From positions 1-64,000 of the forward strand of contig NZ_MPHJ01000003.1 in the NCBI RefSeq assembly GCF_001957125.1: a DNA stretch of 64,000 nucleotides, given 5' to 3'. The position numbers and the translations under genes are program-made. Below, one piece after another: positions 17,312-26,544 of this stretch (position 1 is its first letter; every line of letters starts with the position of its first letter). Origin of the DNA: Shewanella sp. UCD-KL12. GTDB taxonomy: Bacteria > Pseudomonadota > Gammaproteobacteria > Enterobacterales > Shewanellaceae. Below the pieces are notes generated by a model. It ran no database searches. It worked only from the letters and a program-made list of their open reading frames with translations, and was not told the DNA's origin.

Positions 17312-18118
17312 TTAAAAATAGTAAGACAGACTTAACTCAAATAGGTGGTCGTTATCGATCATATCTAAGCGCTGGCCGATATGAGCAATATCTGCTGAAG
17401 TGCGTGTAAAAGTGTGCGAAGCCTCTAGCCACCACTTTCCTGAGTGAGTGATCGGCGCACCGTAACCAGTCTTTACTTTAAAGGTGTTTACGTCGGCTTT
17501 GCCGCTTTTTCCATCAGTAGATTGAGTGTCTAAATACATATATTGCGGTTGGAAAATAAGGTAATCACCTCGATCACTGATTGACCAAGAGCCGAAAAGA
17601 TTTGCTTGATAGCCTTTCATATCAAAAGGAGCAGCACCAGCTTCTGCACGGCCTTGTACATAAGCTAAGTTGGGAAAGATGGAAATTGAGTCAGTGAGCT
17701 GAGCTTTAGCGATTGCGCCGAGTGCAATGATATCAGTACTTACTGATGCATCATTATCTGAGCTCATTTTCCAGCTCTTCATATAATCAACTGAAAAACC
17801 AATTTGTGGCAACACACCTTCGGATACATCAAACACTTGGAAATAGCGTAGGCGAGTATCCTGAGGAAGATGAGAGTCACCTGCGGATTTTGTTGCAGTT
17901 TTATGTTCAATTAAACCTAAAAAACTATTGCCTTGTGAGTATTGTCCTGCAATACCACCCATAACACTTATTTCTCCATCGTTTGAGTAAACACCACTTA
18001 CAAAGGAGTTAACTGCAGTTAAATCTGATGGGTCAATGTCATTGGCTTGCACTGGAAAAGCCACAATGTTGATTAAAGAGATATATGTTATTGTTTTCGA
18101 AATAAATGATGTATTCAT
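17312..18118 (-). CDS. Outer-membrane beta-barrel protein, unknown
   Basis: 268 residues with a signal peptide ending near FPVQA (residue 25). The mature part consists of amphipathic strands with aromatic girdles, and the C-terminus is LSLSYYF with terminal Phe, the signature recognised by the BAM complex. Length suggests a 10- to 12-strand barrel. It stands between the serine hydrolase and the C45 hydrolase genes, all on the minus strand with short gaps, so it may be the channel for the compounds they cleave. No family name can be given. Confidence 0.7.
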   Translation of the reverse strand: MNTSFISKTITYISLINIVAFPVQANDIDPSDLTAVNSFVSGVYSNDGEISVMGGIAGQYSQGNSFLGLIEHKTATKSAGDSHLPQDTRLRYFQVFDVSEGVLPQIGFSVDYMKSWKMSSDNDASVSTDIIALGAIAKAQLTDSISIFPNLAYVQGRAEAGAAPFDMKGYQANLFGSWSISDRGDYLIFQPQYMYLDTQSTDGKSGKADVNTFKVKTGYGAPITHSGKWWLEASHTFTRTSADIAHIGQRLDMIDNDHLFELSLSYYF

Positions 18119-18228
18119 ATTGGGCCTATATAAACGTCAATATCCGGGCTAAATGCGTATCGATAGCCTTGGGAGCCAGGTGTAAATTATTTATTACAGC
18201 TTGGTGCTCTAGCTGCACTAATACTTAA

Positions 18229-19422
18229 CTAGTAGTTTTTGATATGAACTTCTGGATGGGTGGAGTCAGTTTTAATAAACATATCGACCTCAGTGCCATT
18301 GATTTCAAAATAAGTAGAGGTCACAGTTCCCATCATTTCACCTCGTCCTTTCCATAAAGGCTTATCTTCAGCAAATTGTTGCGAAACAGACTTAGGGGTA
18401 TCAATTGATGCACTAGCTATAAATGTGTCTGCAGCTTTCTGTCTCTCTAAGCTGTGGGCTGCAAAGCTATGGTTAACGAAATCTTTATCTACAAATAGTG
18501 AGTGATTTGCGTGAGCTTGCTTATCTAAACTGGCGTAATTTACTTTGCCGCCAAAGTTATTTTCGATATTCAGGACTGCTTGATGCGCATCTACAACGGT
18601 ATAAGCAAAAAAAGCTGTATAGGAGTCATGGTTTTGGAATATATCGATTAACTCTTTGGGCTGTATGATGTTGTAAGCTTCCCAACTTAAATAAAACGAA
18701 GGTGTGGCATCATCAGCTAAAATCTCGCCTTGAACATTTTGGCGGGCAGTGCCTTCGTCGGCCATTGTATTCATTAGTAAGGCTTGACCACCTTTACTGA
18801 CACCACCATAAGGAATAAGCCCCGCCCATGTTTGAATCACACGTCTATTACCATCCGTATCGGTATGGTTTAGTACGATGAGCCCTTCATAGTTAATGCC
18901 CATGTAATCAAAGTTAGCTTGAGCCCAAGCTTTTCCTTGTTTGTCTGACATTCCCATTACGGTACACTTTGCTGGCTCGCTGGGGTTGTAAGCGGGTTTG
19001 TCGGACTGTAAAAAGCCCATTCCACCATTTCTTTGGCTCTCAAGAATAGCTTCATCTGACATGCCAACGGCCAATAACAGATTTGGATCACGATTTAATG
19101 CTTCCGCAAGGCCACCTATGTATGCAGCTGCATCTGGACTAGATTTTTGTAATTTTCCGTAAATGTTTTGGCTATCGAAAGACTTAGAAAGGCTAATCAC
19201 GTTTAAGCCTGGAAGCATGACTCCTAGCATATTGTTAAAGCGATCAATGCTATCTAAGATTTGATCTTTCGCGACATCACCAAGATGCTTTCCGAGTTCA
19301 TAGGAACTGCCTGTAAACTGGACTTCAGCAATTTGATCTGTGTGCTGGATAAGTTCTGCCTGAGCAGGAAAAGCGAAAACTGAAGCTATAGTAATAGATA
19401 AAGCCGTAATTGTGTTTTTCAT
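18229..19422 (-). CDS. C45-family Ntn-hydrolase (penicillin acyltransferase-like)
   Basis: 397 residues; AGAGG precedes ATG 19422 and a signal peptide ends at FPAQA (residue 22). The family hallmark is an autocatalytic cleavage before a Cys that becomes the N-terminal nucleophile: here PAK-Cys153-TVMG. Downstream are AQANFDYMG, VIQTWAGLIPYGGVS and LLMNTMADEG, matching the NxD..., G-L-x-x-x-G and N-rich segments of isopenicillin N acyltransferase relatives. Such enzymes hydrolyse or transfer acyl groups on amides, including bile salts, penicillins and N-acyl homoserine lactones. Export plus the adjacent barrel and serine hydrolase suggest degradation of an external amide compound. Confidence 0.82.
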   Translation of the reverse strand: MKNTITALSITIASVFAFPAQAELIQHTDQIAEVQFTGSSYELGKHLGDVAKDQILDSIDRFNNMLGVMLPGLNVISLSKSFDSQNIYGKLQKSSPDAAAYIGGLAEALNRDPNLLLAVGMSDEAILESQRNGGMGFLQSDKPAYNPSEPAKCTVMGMSDKQGKAWAQANFDYMGINYEGLIVLNHTDTDGNRRVIQTWAGLIPYGGVSKGGQALLMNTMADEGTARQNVQGEILADDATPSFYLSWEAYNIIQPKELIDIFQNHDSYTAFFAYTVVDAHQAVLNIENNFGGKVNYASLDKQAHANHSLFVDKDFVNHSFAAHSLERQKAADTFIASASIDTPKSVSQQFAEDKPLWKGRGEMMGTVTSTYFEINGTEVDMFIKTDSTHPEVHIKNY

Positions 19423-19874
19423 AAAAACCTCTGAAGACTGTTTACTAAGAATGACAAAGCGCCTTGGTGGTACTCGTTCTTGGGTTGTTCCTGTTTCAGT
19501 GATTGTATGGTCGCACTTTGGTGATAATGGTGGATCATTATTAGTTATAGTGATCCATAGATATGGTGGTTAGATATGCTGTAACGCCTTTGTTGTGGGC
19601 ATTTGAGTGCAGAGGAGTGGAGAAATACTCAGTTTATGCCATTGGTCATTTAGAGTGAGGGCTTAACAAGTTCTAATAAAGTGAATGCTGTTTTTACGTT
19701 AATGTTGATGGTTGATAACCTTATTAGCAGTGTGTGATTCACTTTACGCCTTAGTATCAGTTTCGATTCAATATGAGTGAGAGTTGGAAGTCAGCTTGGT
19801 TCAAAAAGTAGTTAAAACTGTTTGTTTTTAATTGTTCATTTCAGGACGTAATCAGCGATCCCCTTATTATCCCG
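19423..19874. other. Intergenic region, promoter of the hydrolase group
   Basis: About 450 bp between minus-strand genes. It must hold the promoter for the C45 gene and the 3' end of the cytochrome gene transcript. A short CCCCT/AGGGG stem (19863-19880) overlaps the cytochrome stop. Nothing else was recognised. Confidence 0.4.
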
Positions 19875-21284
19875 TTAGGGGTTGCCATTAATCGCAATCC
19901 AGAATGGAAAACTCCCCACAGAAAATCTTCGTTCAATGACTAAGGTGTTGGCATTGATGACCAGTACCTGATTGTCTTTTGTCAGTGTTACATAGATTTT
20001 TTGGCTGTCCTTGCTGCTGCGTATTCCGTGTGGTCCCTGACCGACTATAAGGTGTTTAGCCGTTAGGCTAACAGGATCTATGATGGTGATTTTATTGTCG
20101 CCAATAGCAGCTGTGGCAACAAAACTGTTATCGGGTGCGACATCGATACCGCCATGGCCATTCCCCACTTTTATGAGTTTGATGACCTGACCTGTTTCAA
20201 GTTCAACGACAGCGACATGTTGGACAAAGTCCCGCACATAAGCGTATTTTTCATCAGCAGATAGGTCTAGGTTGTGGGGGCCTGTAATACCTGGAACAGG
20301 TATTACCTTAATCACAGTGTGTTGAACCGCATCAATAACACCTATCCCTGCACCGCCTTGAAGCGTCACGTAGGCTAAAGCGCCATTGCGAGTGAAGCGT
20401 ATATTGTGGGGGGCCTTTTCTACATTAATGGTATGGGTGGTACTCATAGATGCAATATCAACTACGCTGATCGTGGATGATGCTTCATTGCTGACATAGA
20501 CTTGTTGGCCATTGGGGTGGACTTTGACCCCTTTCGGAGAGCGACCCACTGGAATAATTGCCACCTTCTTACCTGTCTCTGTATTAAAGACATATAACTT
20601 TCCGCTGCTTGGGCTGGTTGAGAATAGCTGCTTCCCATCGGGGGAGATCGCGGTATAAAGCATATTAGGCCCGCCATCCCAGGTACGCTGAGAGGGAAAA
20701 GTTTCGATGGCACCACAACCTTTCATAGTGACAAAAATCGTGTCGGGAAATTCAGCCTCTGTCGCTTCAAAAGATGCAATAGAGCAACTGGTTGAATCAG
20801 GAGGCATGTTAGATGCAATTTTTATGTTTGCACTGGATTCAGACTTTGGACTAGGCTCTGGCTTAGATATCGGGAGCTTAGAGTAATAGCTGGCAAGCTT
20901 GATGATATCCTGTTCACTTAAACTTGCTGCAATCAACTGCATGCTAGCTTCTTGTCGGTGACCTTGCTTAAATGCTTGGAGTTGTTTGATGAGGTAAGCG
21001 TGCTTCTGGCCCGCTAGGTTGGGGTATTCTGAAGTTAGGCCGATACCGTCGAAACCATGACAGCTTGCACAAGTTTCAGCAATATTTTTGCCATCTTTAA
21101 GGTCTCCAATCTGCTCAGCTTGCACCAGGTTTAGAGCAAAAAGAGACAGACTGAGTATCAAGGCTTTCCATGACGGACGCCATGACTGATGCCCTCGCTT
21201 ATTCCATGATCTATTCCATGACCTATTCCAAGATCGATGAGTTAGCCATAGGGTGAGTCGTCGAGTCGCTCTTGTATCAATCAA
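19875..21284 (-). CDS. Cytochrome c fused to YVTN beta-propeller
   Basis: 469 residues. A single class I haem site, CASCH (72-76), lies in a c-type domain of ~85 residues with TSEYPNLAGQKHAYL, like c553 or the soluble c4 half. From about residue 190 there are repeated YVSNEASSTISVVD-type blades, a YVTN beta-propeller as in nitrite-reductase-like or surface-layer proteins, with PHGIRSS and PHNIRF blades. The export signal is SWKALILSLSLFALNLVQA (38-56). Before it lies a basic run with RSWNRSWNRSWN repeats from a 12-bp tandem DNA repeat, so the true start may be further in. Periplasmic electron carrier or sensor; substrate unknown. Confidence 0.8.
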   Translation of the reverse strand: MIDTRATRRLTLWLTHRSWNRSWNRSWNKRGHQSWRPSWKALILSLSLFALNLVQAEQIGDLKDGKNIAETCASCHGFDGIGLTSEYPNLAGQKHAYLIKQLQAFKQGHRQEASMQLIAASLSEQDIIKLASYYSKLPISKPEPSPKSESSANIKIASNMPPDSTSCSIASFEATEAEFPDTIFVTMKGCGAIETFPSQRTWDGGPNMLYTAISPDGKQLFSTSPSSGKLYVFNTETGKKVAIIPVGRSPKGVKVHPNGQQVYVSNEASSTISVVDIASMSTTHTINVEKAPHNIRFTRNGALAYVTLQGGAGIGVIDAVQHTVIKVIPVPGITGPHNLDLSADEKYAYVRDFVQHVAVVELETGQVIKLIKVGNGHGGIDVAPDNSFVATAAIGDNKITIIDPVSLTAKHLIVGQGPHGIRSSKDSQKIYVTLTKDNQVLVINANTLVIERRFSVGSFPFWIAINGNP

Positions 21285-21469
21285 AACCTTCTCCGCTGAG
21301 GCTGTCTTAGGTTAATTATAGCTTTTGTAATTGCTGACGAATGCTCACTTCAATAAATGTTAATCTAGGCTTCACCCCTGAGATCTTCTCGAATAGGCAT
21401 ACTGTGCAGCAAAAAATCAGGCCATAGAAAAATTACTTTTTTATCAGGCCGCTTAACTAGGATTATCTT

Positions 21470-21877
21470 GTGCGCATAGCTTCAAAAATATCGTTTATTT
21501 TGACCCTCATCTCCATACTGTTACTTCTTAGCGTATTGACTGGTTGCTCTAGTGTGCCCATGAAAAGCCCTTCGAACATGATTGGCTATAAAGAGTCAGG
21601 CAAAGCCTCTTTCTACGCGATGAAGTACCAGTTTAGGCAGACTGCAAGTGGCGAGCGGTTCAATCAATATTCAGATACTGCCGCCCATAAGACATTACCT
21701 TTTGGCGCTAAGGTGAAGGTGACCAATATTAAAAATGGTAAAAGCGTCATCGTGAAAATAAACGACCGTGGGCCATTTATTAAAGGGCGCATTATTGACC
21801 TTTCTCGTTCAGCATTTTCAGCAATAGGTCACTTAGATTCAGGCGTGATAGAGGTGGAAATAGAAGTGATAAAGTGA
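21470..21877 (+). CDS. RlpA-like DPBB lipoprotein
   Basis: 135 residues from GTG 21470. A lipobox LTGC gives acylated Cys26. The double-psi beta-barrel follows: SGKASFYA, the substrate-groove [24 protein letters not shown] and INDRGPF with the conserved Asp. RlpA proteins are septal-ring lytic transglycosylases that cut peptidoglycan lacking stem peptides. This copy is short and lacks the SPOR domain that brings full-length RlpA to the septum, so it is a paralogue of the core type. The gene is monocistronic with a terminator shared with the convergent LysR gene. Confidence 0.85.
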   Translation: MRIASKISFILTLISILLLLSVLTGCSSVPMKSPSNMIGYKESGKASFYAMKYQFRQTASGERFNQYSDTAAHKTLPFGAKVKVTNIKNGKSVIVKINDRGPFIKGRIIDLSRSAFSAIGHLDSGVIEVEIEVIK

Positions 21878-21910
21878 TGGTCTCTAATTAGCTCTGGAGA
21901 GTCGTAAGCT

Positions 21911-21942
21911 TGCCCCATTATTATATTGAATAAAATGGGGCA
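21911..21942. terminator. Terminator between rlpA-like and LysR genes
   Basis: TGCCCCATT (21911-21919) pairs with AATGGGGCA (21934-21942), followed by CTTTTT on the plus strand. It lies between convergent genes. Confidence 0.75.
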
Positions 21943-21964
21943 GTCTTTTTAGGTTGATACAGTG

Positions 21965-22912
21965 CTAGCCTTGCTTGATTAAGTTTGCTTCTTCTCTAAG
22001 GGCTTCAAGGAGTGACTGACAAACAGGTGGAAGTTCACGGTTAGCTCGGGTTGTAATGCCTATGCGGCCCGACTCTGTGCCTAAGTCTATAGGCAGTTTT
22101 TTCAATAGACCTATCTCAGAGTATGTTTTGATCACTTGGTCGGGAAGGGTAGAGATCATATCCGTCTCTTTTAGCAAGGTACGGTTTGCCAATATAGATA
22201 CAGACTCTACTGCGTTAGCAGGCACGTTTAGCCCTTCACGGTGGAAGATATCATCTATCTCCTTTCTGAGCAGGGTTTCTCTTGGGGGCAAGATCCACTC
22301 ATATTTAAGCAGATCTTTAAGGCATAAATCGATTTTTGATTGCAATGGGTGATCGGCGCGTGAGACCAAAGAGACTGGGTCTTGATATAGCACCTCATTA
22401 GCCAGCTGCTCTTCATCAGAAAACTCTGAAATTCGGCCAACCATGATATCGATATCATCGATTTTCAAGGCTGACATCAACTTATCAGCTGTTCCTTCAA
22501 CGATAACGATAGAGACATTAGGCCGCTCTTGCTTGAGACGCGCTATCGCTTTAGGCAATAGCGTGGCACTTGCCGCCAGTAAAGTACCGACAGTCACGCG
22601 GCCTGATAAGCCCCCTTGCAGTGTCGAGAGCTCTTCACTGGCATGTTTCACCTGTGACAGAACCAATTTGGCGTGCTTGATCAGCACATCACCGTACATC
22701 GTTGGCACCACACCGCGAGATGAGCGGTCGAAGAGCTTTAGATCAAGCGCATTTTCAATATCACGAATAATCTTAGTGGCTGCAGGCTGCGCCATATTGA
22801 GCAACTGAGCGGCTCTAAAGATATTCTGCTGTTCACCAACGGTGACAAGTAATCTTAAATATTTGAACTTGAGCCTAGAGACTAAGTGTCTTTCTAATGT
22901 ATTTGGATCCAT
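21965..22912 (-). CDS. LysR-family regulator of the nba cluster
   Basis: 315 residues. The winged helix-turn-helix spans about residues 15-75 (FRAAQLLNMAQPAATKIIRDIE), followed by a linker helix and the two-lobed effector domain starting at VTVGTL (113). The sequence (LGLKLFDRSSRGVVPTMYG type) resembles the GbpR/PcaQ subgroup that controls aromatic or sugar catabolism. It is divergent from nbaE over a 282-bp gap, the normal place for a LysR activator. In Pseudomonas the nba cluster is controlled by a gene at its other end, so this regulator arrangement differs. Effector likely a pathway intermediate, by inference. Confidence 0.88.
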   Translation of the reverse strand: MDPNTLERHLVSRLKFKYLRLLVTVGEQQNIFRAAQLLNMAQPAATKIIRDIENALDLKLFDRSSRGVVPTMYGDVLIKHAKLVLSQVKHASEELSTLQGGLSGRVTVGTLLAASATLLPKAIARLKQERPNVSIVIVEGTADKLMSALKIDDIDIMVGRISEFSDEEQLANEVLYQDPVSLVSRADHPLQSKIDLCLKDLLKYEWILPPRETLLRKEIDDIFHREGLNVPANAVESVSILANRTLLKETDMISTLPDQVIKTYSEIGLLKKLPIDLGTESGRIGITTRANRELPPVCQSLLEALREEANLIKQG

Positions 22913-23052
22913 GGCGAGGCCTCGTTTTTAAGAGTCGTTCTGACACCTTTAAGTTATATCAATATCAATATAGTTAAAAGGGGTAGATATAAGTTTTTTG
23001 TATTAGTTTGAAACCACTTTTCACCCATCCAACTGCTATCTAAAAAAACATA

Positions 23053-23065
23053 TACCAAGCTGGTA
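23053..23065. promoter_or_regulatory. Possible LysR operator
   Basis: TACCA-AGC-TGGTA is a dyad in the divergent region between the LysR gene and nbaE, about 130 bp before nbaE. LysR boxes are T-N11-A dyads of this size. Assignment is by position only. Confidence 0.35.
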
Positions 23066-23194
23066 AATAGTTATTTTTCTATTATGTCGCCATTGCGTAC
23101 AGTGGATTCATACCGAAACAAGTCACTAACAAATGTTATTCAGTACCCGCTTAGTGCCTGTATTCAGCTTGTAATCTAGCGTTAGGGTGAACTC

Positions 23195-24709
23195 ATGCAA
23201 CAGAACTCTTCAACAACTTCTGACAATAAAAATAACACTGCGATTCCTCACGCCGATGGCATATTAATGAATTATGTCGCTGGTGAATTTGTTGACACGA
23301 AACAGCACTTTGAAAATATAAGCCCGGTTGATGGCACTGTAATTAACCTGGTTGCCGAGGCCGATAAAGACTTAGTCGATCATGCTGTTGCATCGGCGAG
23401 AGCCGCCCTTGAAGGTGAGTGGGGCAAGATGACATTGGCTAAGCGGTGTGAATTACTGCATAAGGTTGCAGACGGTATTGAGGCACGCTTTGATGAGTTT
23501 GTTGCCGCCGAGATGGCAGATACCGGTAAGTCATTTTTCCAAGCGCGCACTATTGATATTCCTAGAGGTGCGGCCAATTTTCGTGCCTTTGCCGACATGG
23601 TCAAATCCCAATCAAGCGAGTGTTTTCACACCGATACCCCCGATGGCCGCGGCGCACTTAACTACTCAGTGAATAAACCCTTAGGTGTCGTCGCTGTGAT
23701 AGCCCCCTGGAACCTCCCTTTGCTTTTGATGACTTGGAAGCTTGCCCCTGCGATGGCGGCGGGCAATGTGGTTATTGCCAAACCTTCAGAAGAGACGCCC
23801 GCGACGGCAACCTTGCTCGCCGAGGTGATGGATAGCGTGGGTATACCAAAAGGGGTGTTTAATTTAGTGCATGGCTTTGGGCCTGGTAGTGCAGGTGAGT
23901 TTCTGACCGGGCACGAGGGCGTTGATGCTGTCACCTTTACCGGAGAGTCGCGCACAGGCTCTGCCATCATGAAAGCCGCAGCCGATGGAGTGAAGTCATT
24001 ATCTTTTGAGCTCGGTGGTAAAAATGCCGCCATCGTGTTTGCCGACAGTGATTTTGAAGAGGCGGTTAATGGCACGGCTCGCTCGGTATTTACCAATGGC
24101 GGTCAGGTCTGTTTGTGCACTGAGCGCGTCTATGTCGAGCGCAGCATATTCGACAAGTTTGTCGCGGCGATGAAGCTAAAGGCTGAGGCGCTCAAGATAG
24201 GTTGGCCGCTCGATGAAGATACCGATATGGGGCCAGTTATCTCCCATAAACACAGAGATAAGGTCTTGTCATATTACGCCTCGGCGCGTGATGAAGGCGC
24301 CAATGTGATCACAGGTGGCGGGATCCCTCAGTTTGGTGATGAGCGTGATAACGGCGCTTTTGTAGAGCCCACCATTTTTACCGGTTTATCTGAACGAGCA
24401 AAAATTCAGCGAGAAGAGGTCTTTGGCCCTCTTTGCCATATCACTCCTTTTGATACTGAAGCGCAGGCGATTGCACTGGCCAATGGCAGTGACTATGGCT
24501 TGGCAGCCACCGTTTGGACCACAAACCTTCAGCGTGCACACCGCGTCGCCCAGCAGATGGAAGTGGGGATCGCTTGGGTTAACTCATGGTACTTGCGAGA
24601 TCTAAGAACGCCATTTGGCGGGGTAAAACTCTCAGGTGTGGGTCGTGAAGGCGGGGTGCACTCACTGGCATTTTATGCTGAGCCAATGAACATCTGCATC
24701 AAGTTATAG
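23195..24709 (+). CDS. nbaE: 2-aminomuconate 6-semialdehyde dehydrogenase
   Basis: 504 residues of the NAD-dependent aldehyde dehydrogenase family. Visible are PWNLP (171-175), the catalytic Glu272 in FELGGKN and the nucleophile Cys306 in GGQVCLC. The TERVYVE and PFGGVKLSGVGREGG stretches are typical of the hydroxymuconic/aminomuconic semialdehyde branch. It oxidises 2-aminomuconate 6-semialdehyde, made by ACMSD, to 2-aminomuconate. It is the first gene of an eight-gene cluster; AGGGTGAA precedes ATG 23195. Alone it could be called a 2-hydroxymuconic semialdehyde dehydrogenase, but nbaC, nbaD and nbaF downstream favour the amino substrate. Confidence 0.9.
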   Translation: MQQNSSTTSDNKNNTAIPHADGILMNYVAGEFVDTKQHFENISPVDGTVINLVAEADKDLVDHAVASARAALEGEWGKMTLAKRCELLHKVADGIEARFDEFVAAEMADTGKSFFQARTIDIPRGAANFRAFADMVKSQSSECFHTDTPDGRGALNYSVNKPLGVVAVIAPWNLPLLLMTWKLAPAMAAGNVVIAKPSEETPATATLLAEVMDSVGIPKGVFNLVHGFGPGSAGEFLTGHEGVDAVTFTGESRTGSAIMKAAADGVKSLSFELGGKNAAIVFADSDFEEAVNGTARSVFTNGGQVCLCTERVYVERSIFDKFVAAMKLKAEALKIGWPLDEDTDMGPVISHKHRDKVLSYYASARDEGANVITGGGIPQFGDERDNGAFVEPTIFTGLSERAKIQREEVFGPLCHITPFDTEAQAIALANGSDYGLAATVWTTNLQRAHRVAQQMEVGIAWVNSWYLRDLRTPFGGVKLSGVGREGGVHSLAFYAEPMNICIKL

Positions 24710-24724
24710 AGAAAGGATTAAGTG

Positions 24725-25537
24725 ATGAGTAAGAGTAATTCAACAACGATTAGCAACAAGATCATCAGTGTTGCAGCAACGCTTAGAGAAGCGGCTGAAA
24801 CGGGTACACCGTGTGCCTGCGTTAGACATCAGCTTGATGAGATGTGTATCGAATCGGCCTATCAGGTTCAGCAAGTTAATCATCAAGTTTGGCAAGAGCA
24901 GGGGCGCCGTCCGGTGGGCTGCAAGATAGGGTTAACCTCTAAGTCAGTTCAAACACAGCTGGGCGTCAGTCAGCCTGATTTTGGCTTGCTTTACGCCGAT
25001 ATGTTTGTTGCCGACGGTGATCAAATCGCCATTGACCAAGTGTCCCAGCCAAAAGTTGAAGCTGAGATAGCCTTAGTACTTGGACAAGATCTCAACATGA
25101 GTATGCCAACGGTGGCTGACATTATCAGCGCAACGGCTTATGCGCTACCTGCGATAGAGATTGTTGGTAGCCGCATCGCCAATTGGGATATCAATATCGT
25201 CGATACCATCGCCGATAACGCTTCATCAGGTATGTTCGCTTTAGGTGGCTCACCAAAGAAGCTAGAGGATCTGGATTTAAGATTGTGCGGCATGGTGATG
25301 GAGCGCCGCGGCGAGCAAGTATCAGTTGGTGCTGGGCAAGCTTGTCTGGGTCACCCTCTTAACGCGGCTGTTTGGGTGGCTCGGACTTTTGCTGAGCGTG
25401 GCCAGCATTTAAAAGCGGGTGACATCATCTTAACTGGGGCGCTAGGCCCTATGGTCAGCGCAGAGCCTGGCGATCAATTCGAAGCACGTATCTCGGGCCT
25501 TGGCTCTGTACGCGTCGGTTTTGCCAAAGAGGATTAA
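24725..25537 (+). CDS. nbaH: 2-oxopent-4-enoate hydratase
   Basis: 270 residues from ATG 24725, with AAAGGA upstream; a GTG directly before would add one Met. Fumarylacetoacetase-like fold of the MhpD/DmpE type: [18 protein letters not shown] and the metal-binding [12 protein letters not shown] are conserved. It adds water to 2-hydroxypenta-2,4-dienoate to give 4-hydroxy-2-oxovalerate. It is paired in the same cluster with its paralogue nbaG, the decarboxylase whose product it uses; the two enzymes form complexes in related meta pathways. The gene begins 15 bp after nbaE. Confidence 0.9.
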   Translation: MSKSNSTTISNKIISVAATLREAAETGTPCACVRHQLDEMCIESAYQVQQVNHQVWQEQGRRPVGCKIGLTSKSVQTQLGVSQPDFGLLYADMFVADGDQIAIDQVSQPKVEAEIALVLGQDLNMSMPTVADIISATAYALPAIEIVGSRIANWDINIVDTIADNASSGMFALGGSPKKLEDLDLRLCGMVMERRGEQVSVGAGQACLGHPLNAAVWVARTFAERGQHLKAGDIILTGALGPMVSAEPGDQFEARISGLGSVRVGFAKED

Positions 25538-25541
25538 TACC

Positions 25542-26531
25542 ATGGCCAATAATCAAGTGTTATCTCAATCAGATAAGAGCAAAAAAATTAAGGTAGCCAT
25601 CATAGGCTCGGGCAATATCGGCACCGATCTAATGATCAAAATCATGCGCACCTCTGAGGTATTAGAGATGGCGGCTATGGTGGGTATCGATGCCACATCG
25701 GATGGCCTTGCTCGTGCAAAACGTCTCGGCGTTGCGATCACTCACGAAGGGATTGACGGCTTAGTTGCACTGCCTGAGTTTGAGCAGATTAAAGTGGTGT
25801 TTGATGCCACATCAGCAGGCGCCCATAAGCATCATGACAAAATCTTGCAGAGTTACGGCAAGCAAGTGATCGACTTAACGCCTGCCGCTATCGGTCCCTA
25901 TACCGTTCCGGTTGTGAATATCGATGAGCATCTAGAGGCGGGTAACGTCAACATGGTGACCTGTGGCGGCCAAGCGACCATTCCTATGGTGGCAGCGGTA
26001 AGTCAATTATTGCCTGTGCCATATGCTGAGATTATCGCTTCTGTGTCATCAAAATCTGCAGGTCCTGGTACCCGCGCCAATATCGATGAGTTTACCCAGA
26101 CGACAGCCAGCGCCATAGAGCAAGTTGGCGGGGCGAAAAAAGGTAAGGCGATCATTATTCTCAACCCCGCTGAGCCGCCAATGATCATGCGCGATACCGT
26201 GTTTGTACTCAGTGACTTGCCAGAAGACCACGGTAAAACACAAGCCGATGTGGCAGCGTCTATCGAAAAAATGGTCGCTGCGGTTCAATCCTATGTGCCT
26301 GGTTATCGCTTAAAGCAGCAGGTGCAGTTTGAACGTTTTGAGAAAGACTCCCCGCTGCATATTCCTGGTTATGGCGATTTTGCAGGTCTTAAGTCATCAG
26401 TCTTTTTAGAGGTTGAAGGCGCGGCTCATTACTTGCCAGCTTACGCAGGCAATTTAGACATCATGACATCGGCCGCTTTAGGCACCGCAGAGCAGATTGT
26501 GCGCTGTAAATTTGCCGCGCAGCTGGCATAA
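25542..26531 (+). CDS. nbaJ: Acetaldehyde dehydrogenase (acylating)
   Basis: 329 residues from ATG 25542, which has GAGGA upstream; the longer frame from 25500 overlaps nbaH and is rejected. The NAD site is [11 protein letters not shown] (20-30) and the nucleophile is Cys141 in [10 protein letters not shown]. MhpF/DmpF/BphJ type. It converts acetaldehyde, NAD and CoA to acetyl-CoA. The partner aldolase gene nbaI follows, and in this family the two form a complex with a channel for the volatile aldehyde. Only 4 bp separate it from nbaH. Confidence 0.93.
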   Translation: MANNQVLSQSDKSKKIKVAIIGSGNIGTDLMIKIMRTSEVLEMAAMVGIDATSDGLARAKRLGVAITHEGIDGLVALPEFEQIKVVFDATSAGAHKHHDKILQSYGKQVIDLTPAAIGPYTVPVVNIDEHLEAGNVNMVTCGGQATIPMVAAVSQLLPVPYAEIIASVSSKSAGPGTRANIDEFTQTTASAIEQVGGAKKGKAIIILNPAEPPMIMRDTVFVLSDLPEDHGKTQADVAASIEKMVAAVQSYVPGYRLKQQVQFERFEKDSPLHIPGYGDFAGLKSSVFLEVEGAAHYLPAYAGNLDIMTSAALGTAEQIVRCKFAAQLA

Positions 26532-26544
26532 GGGGAGATTTGAT

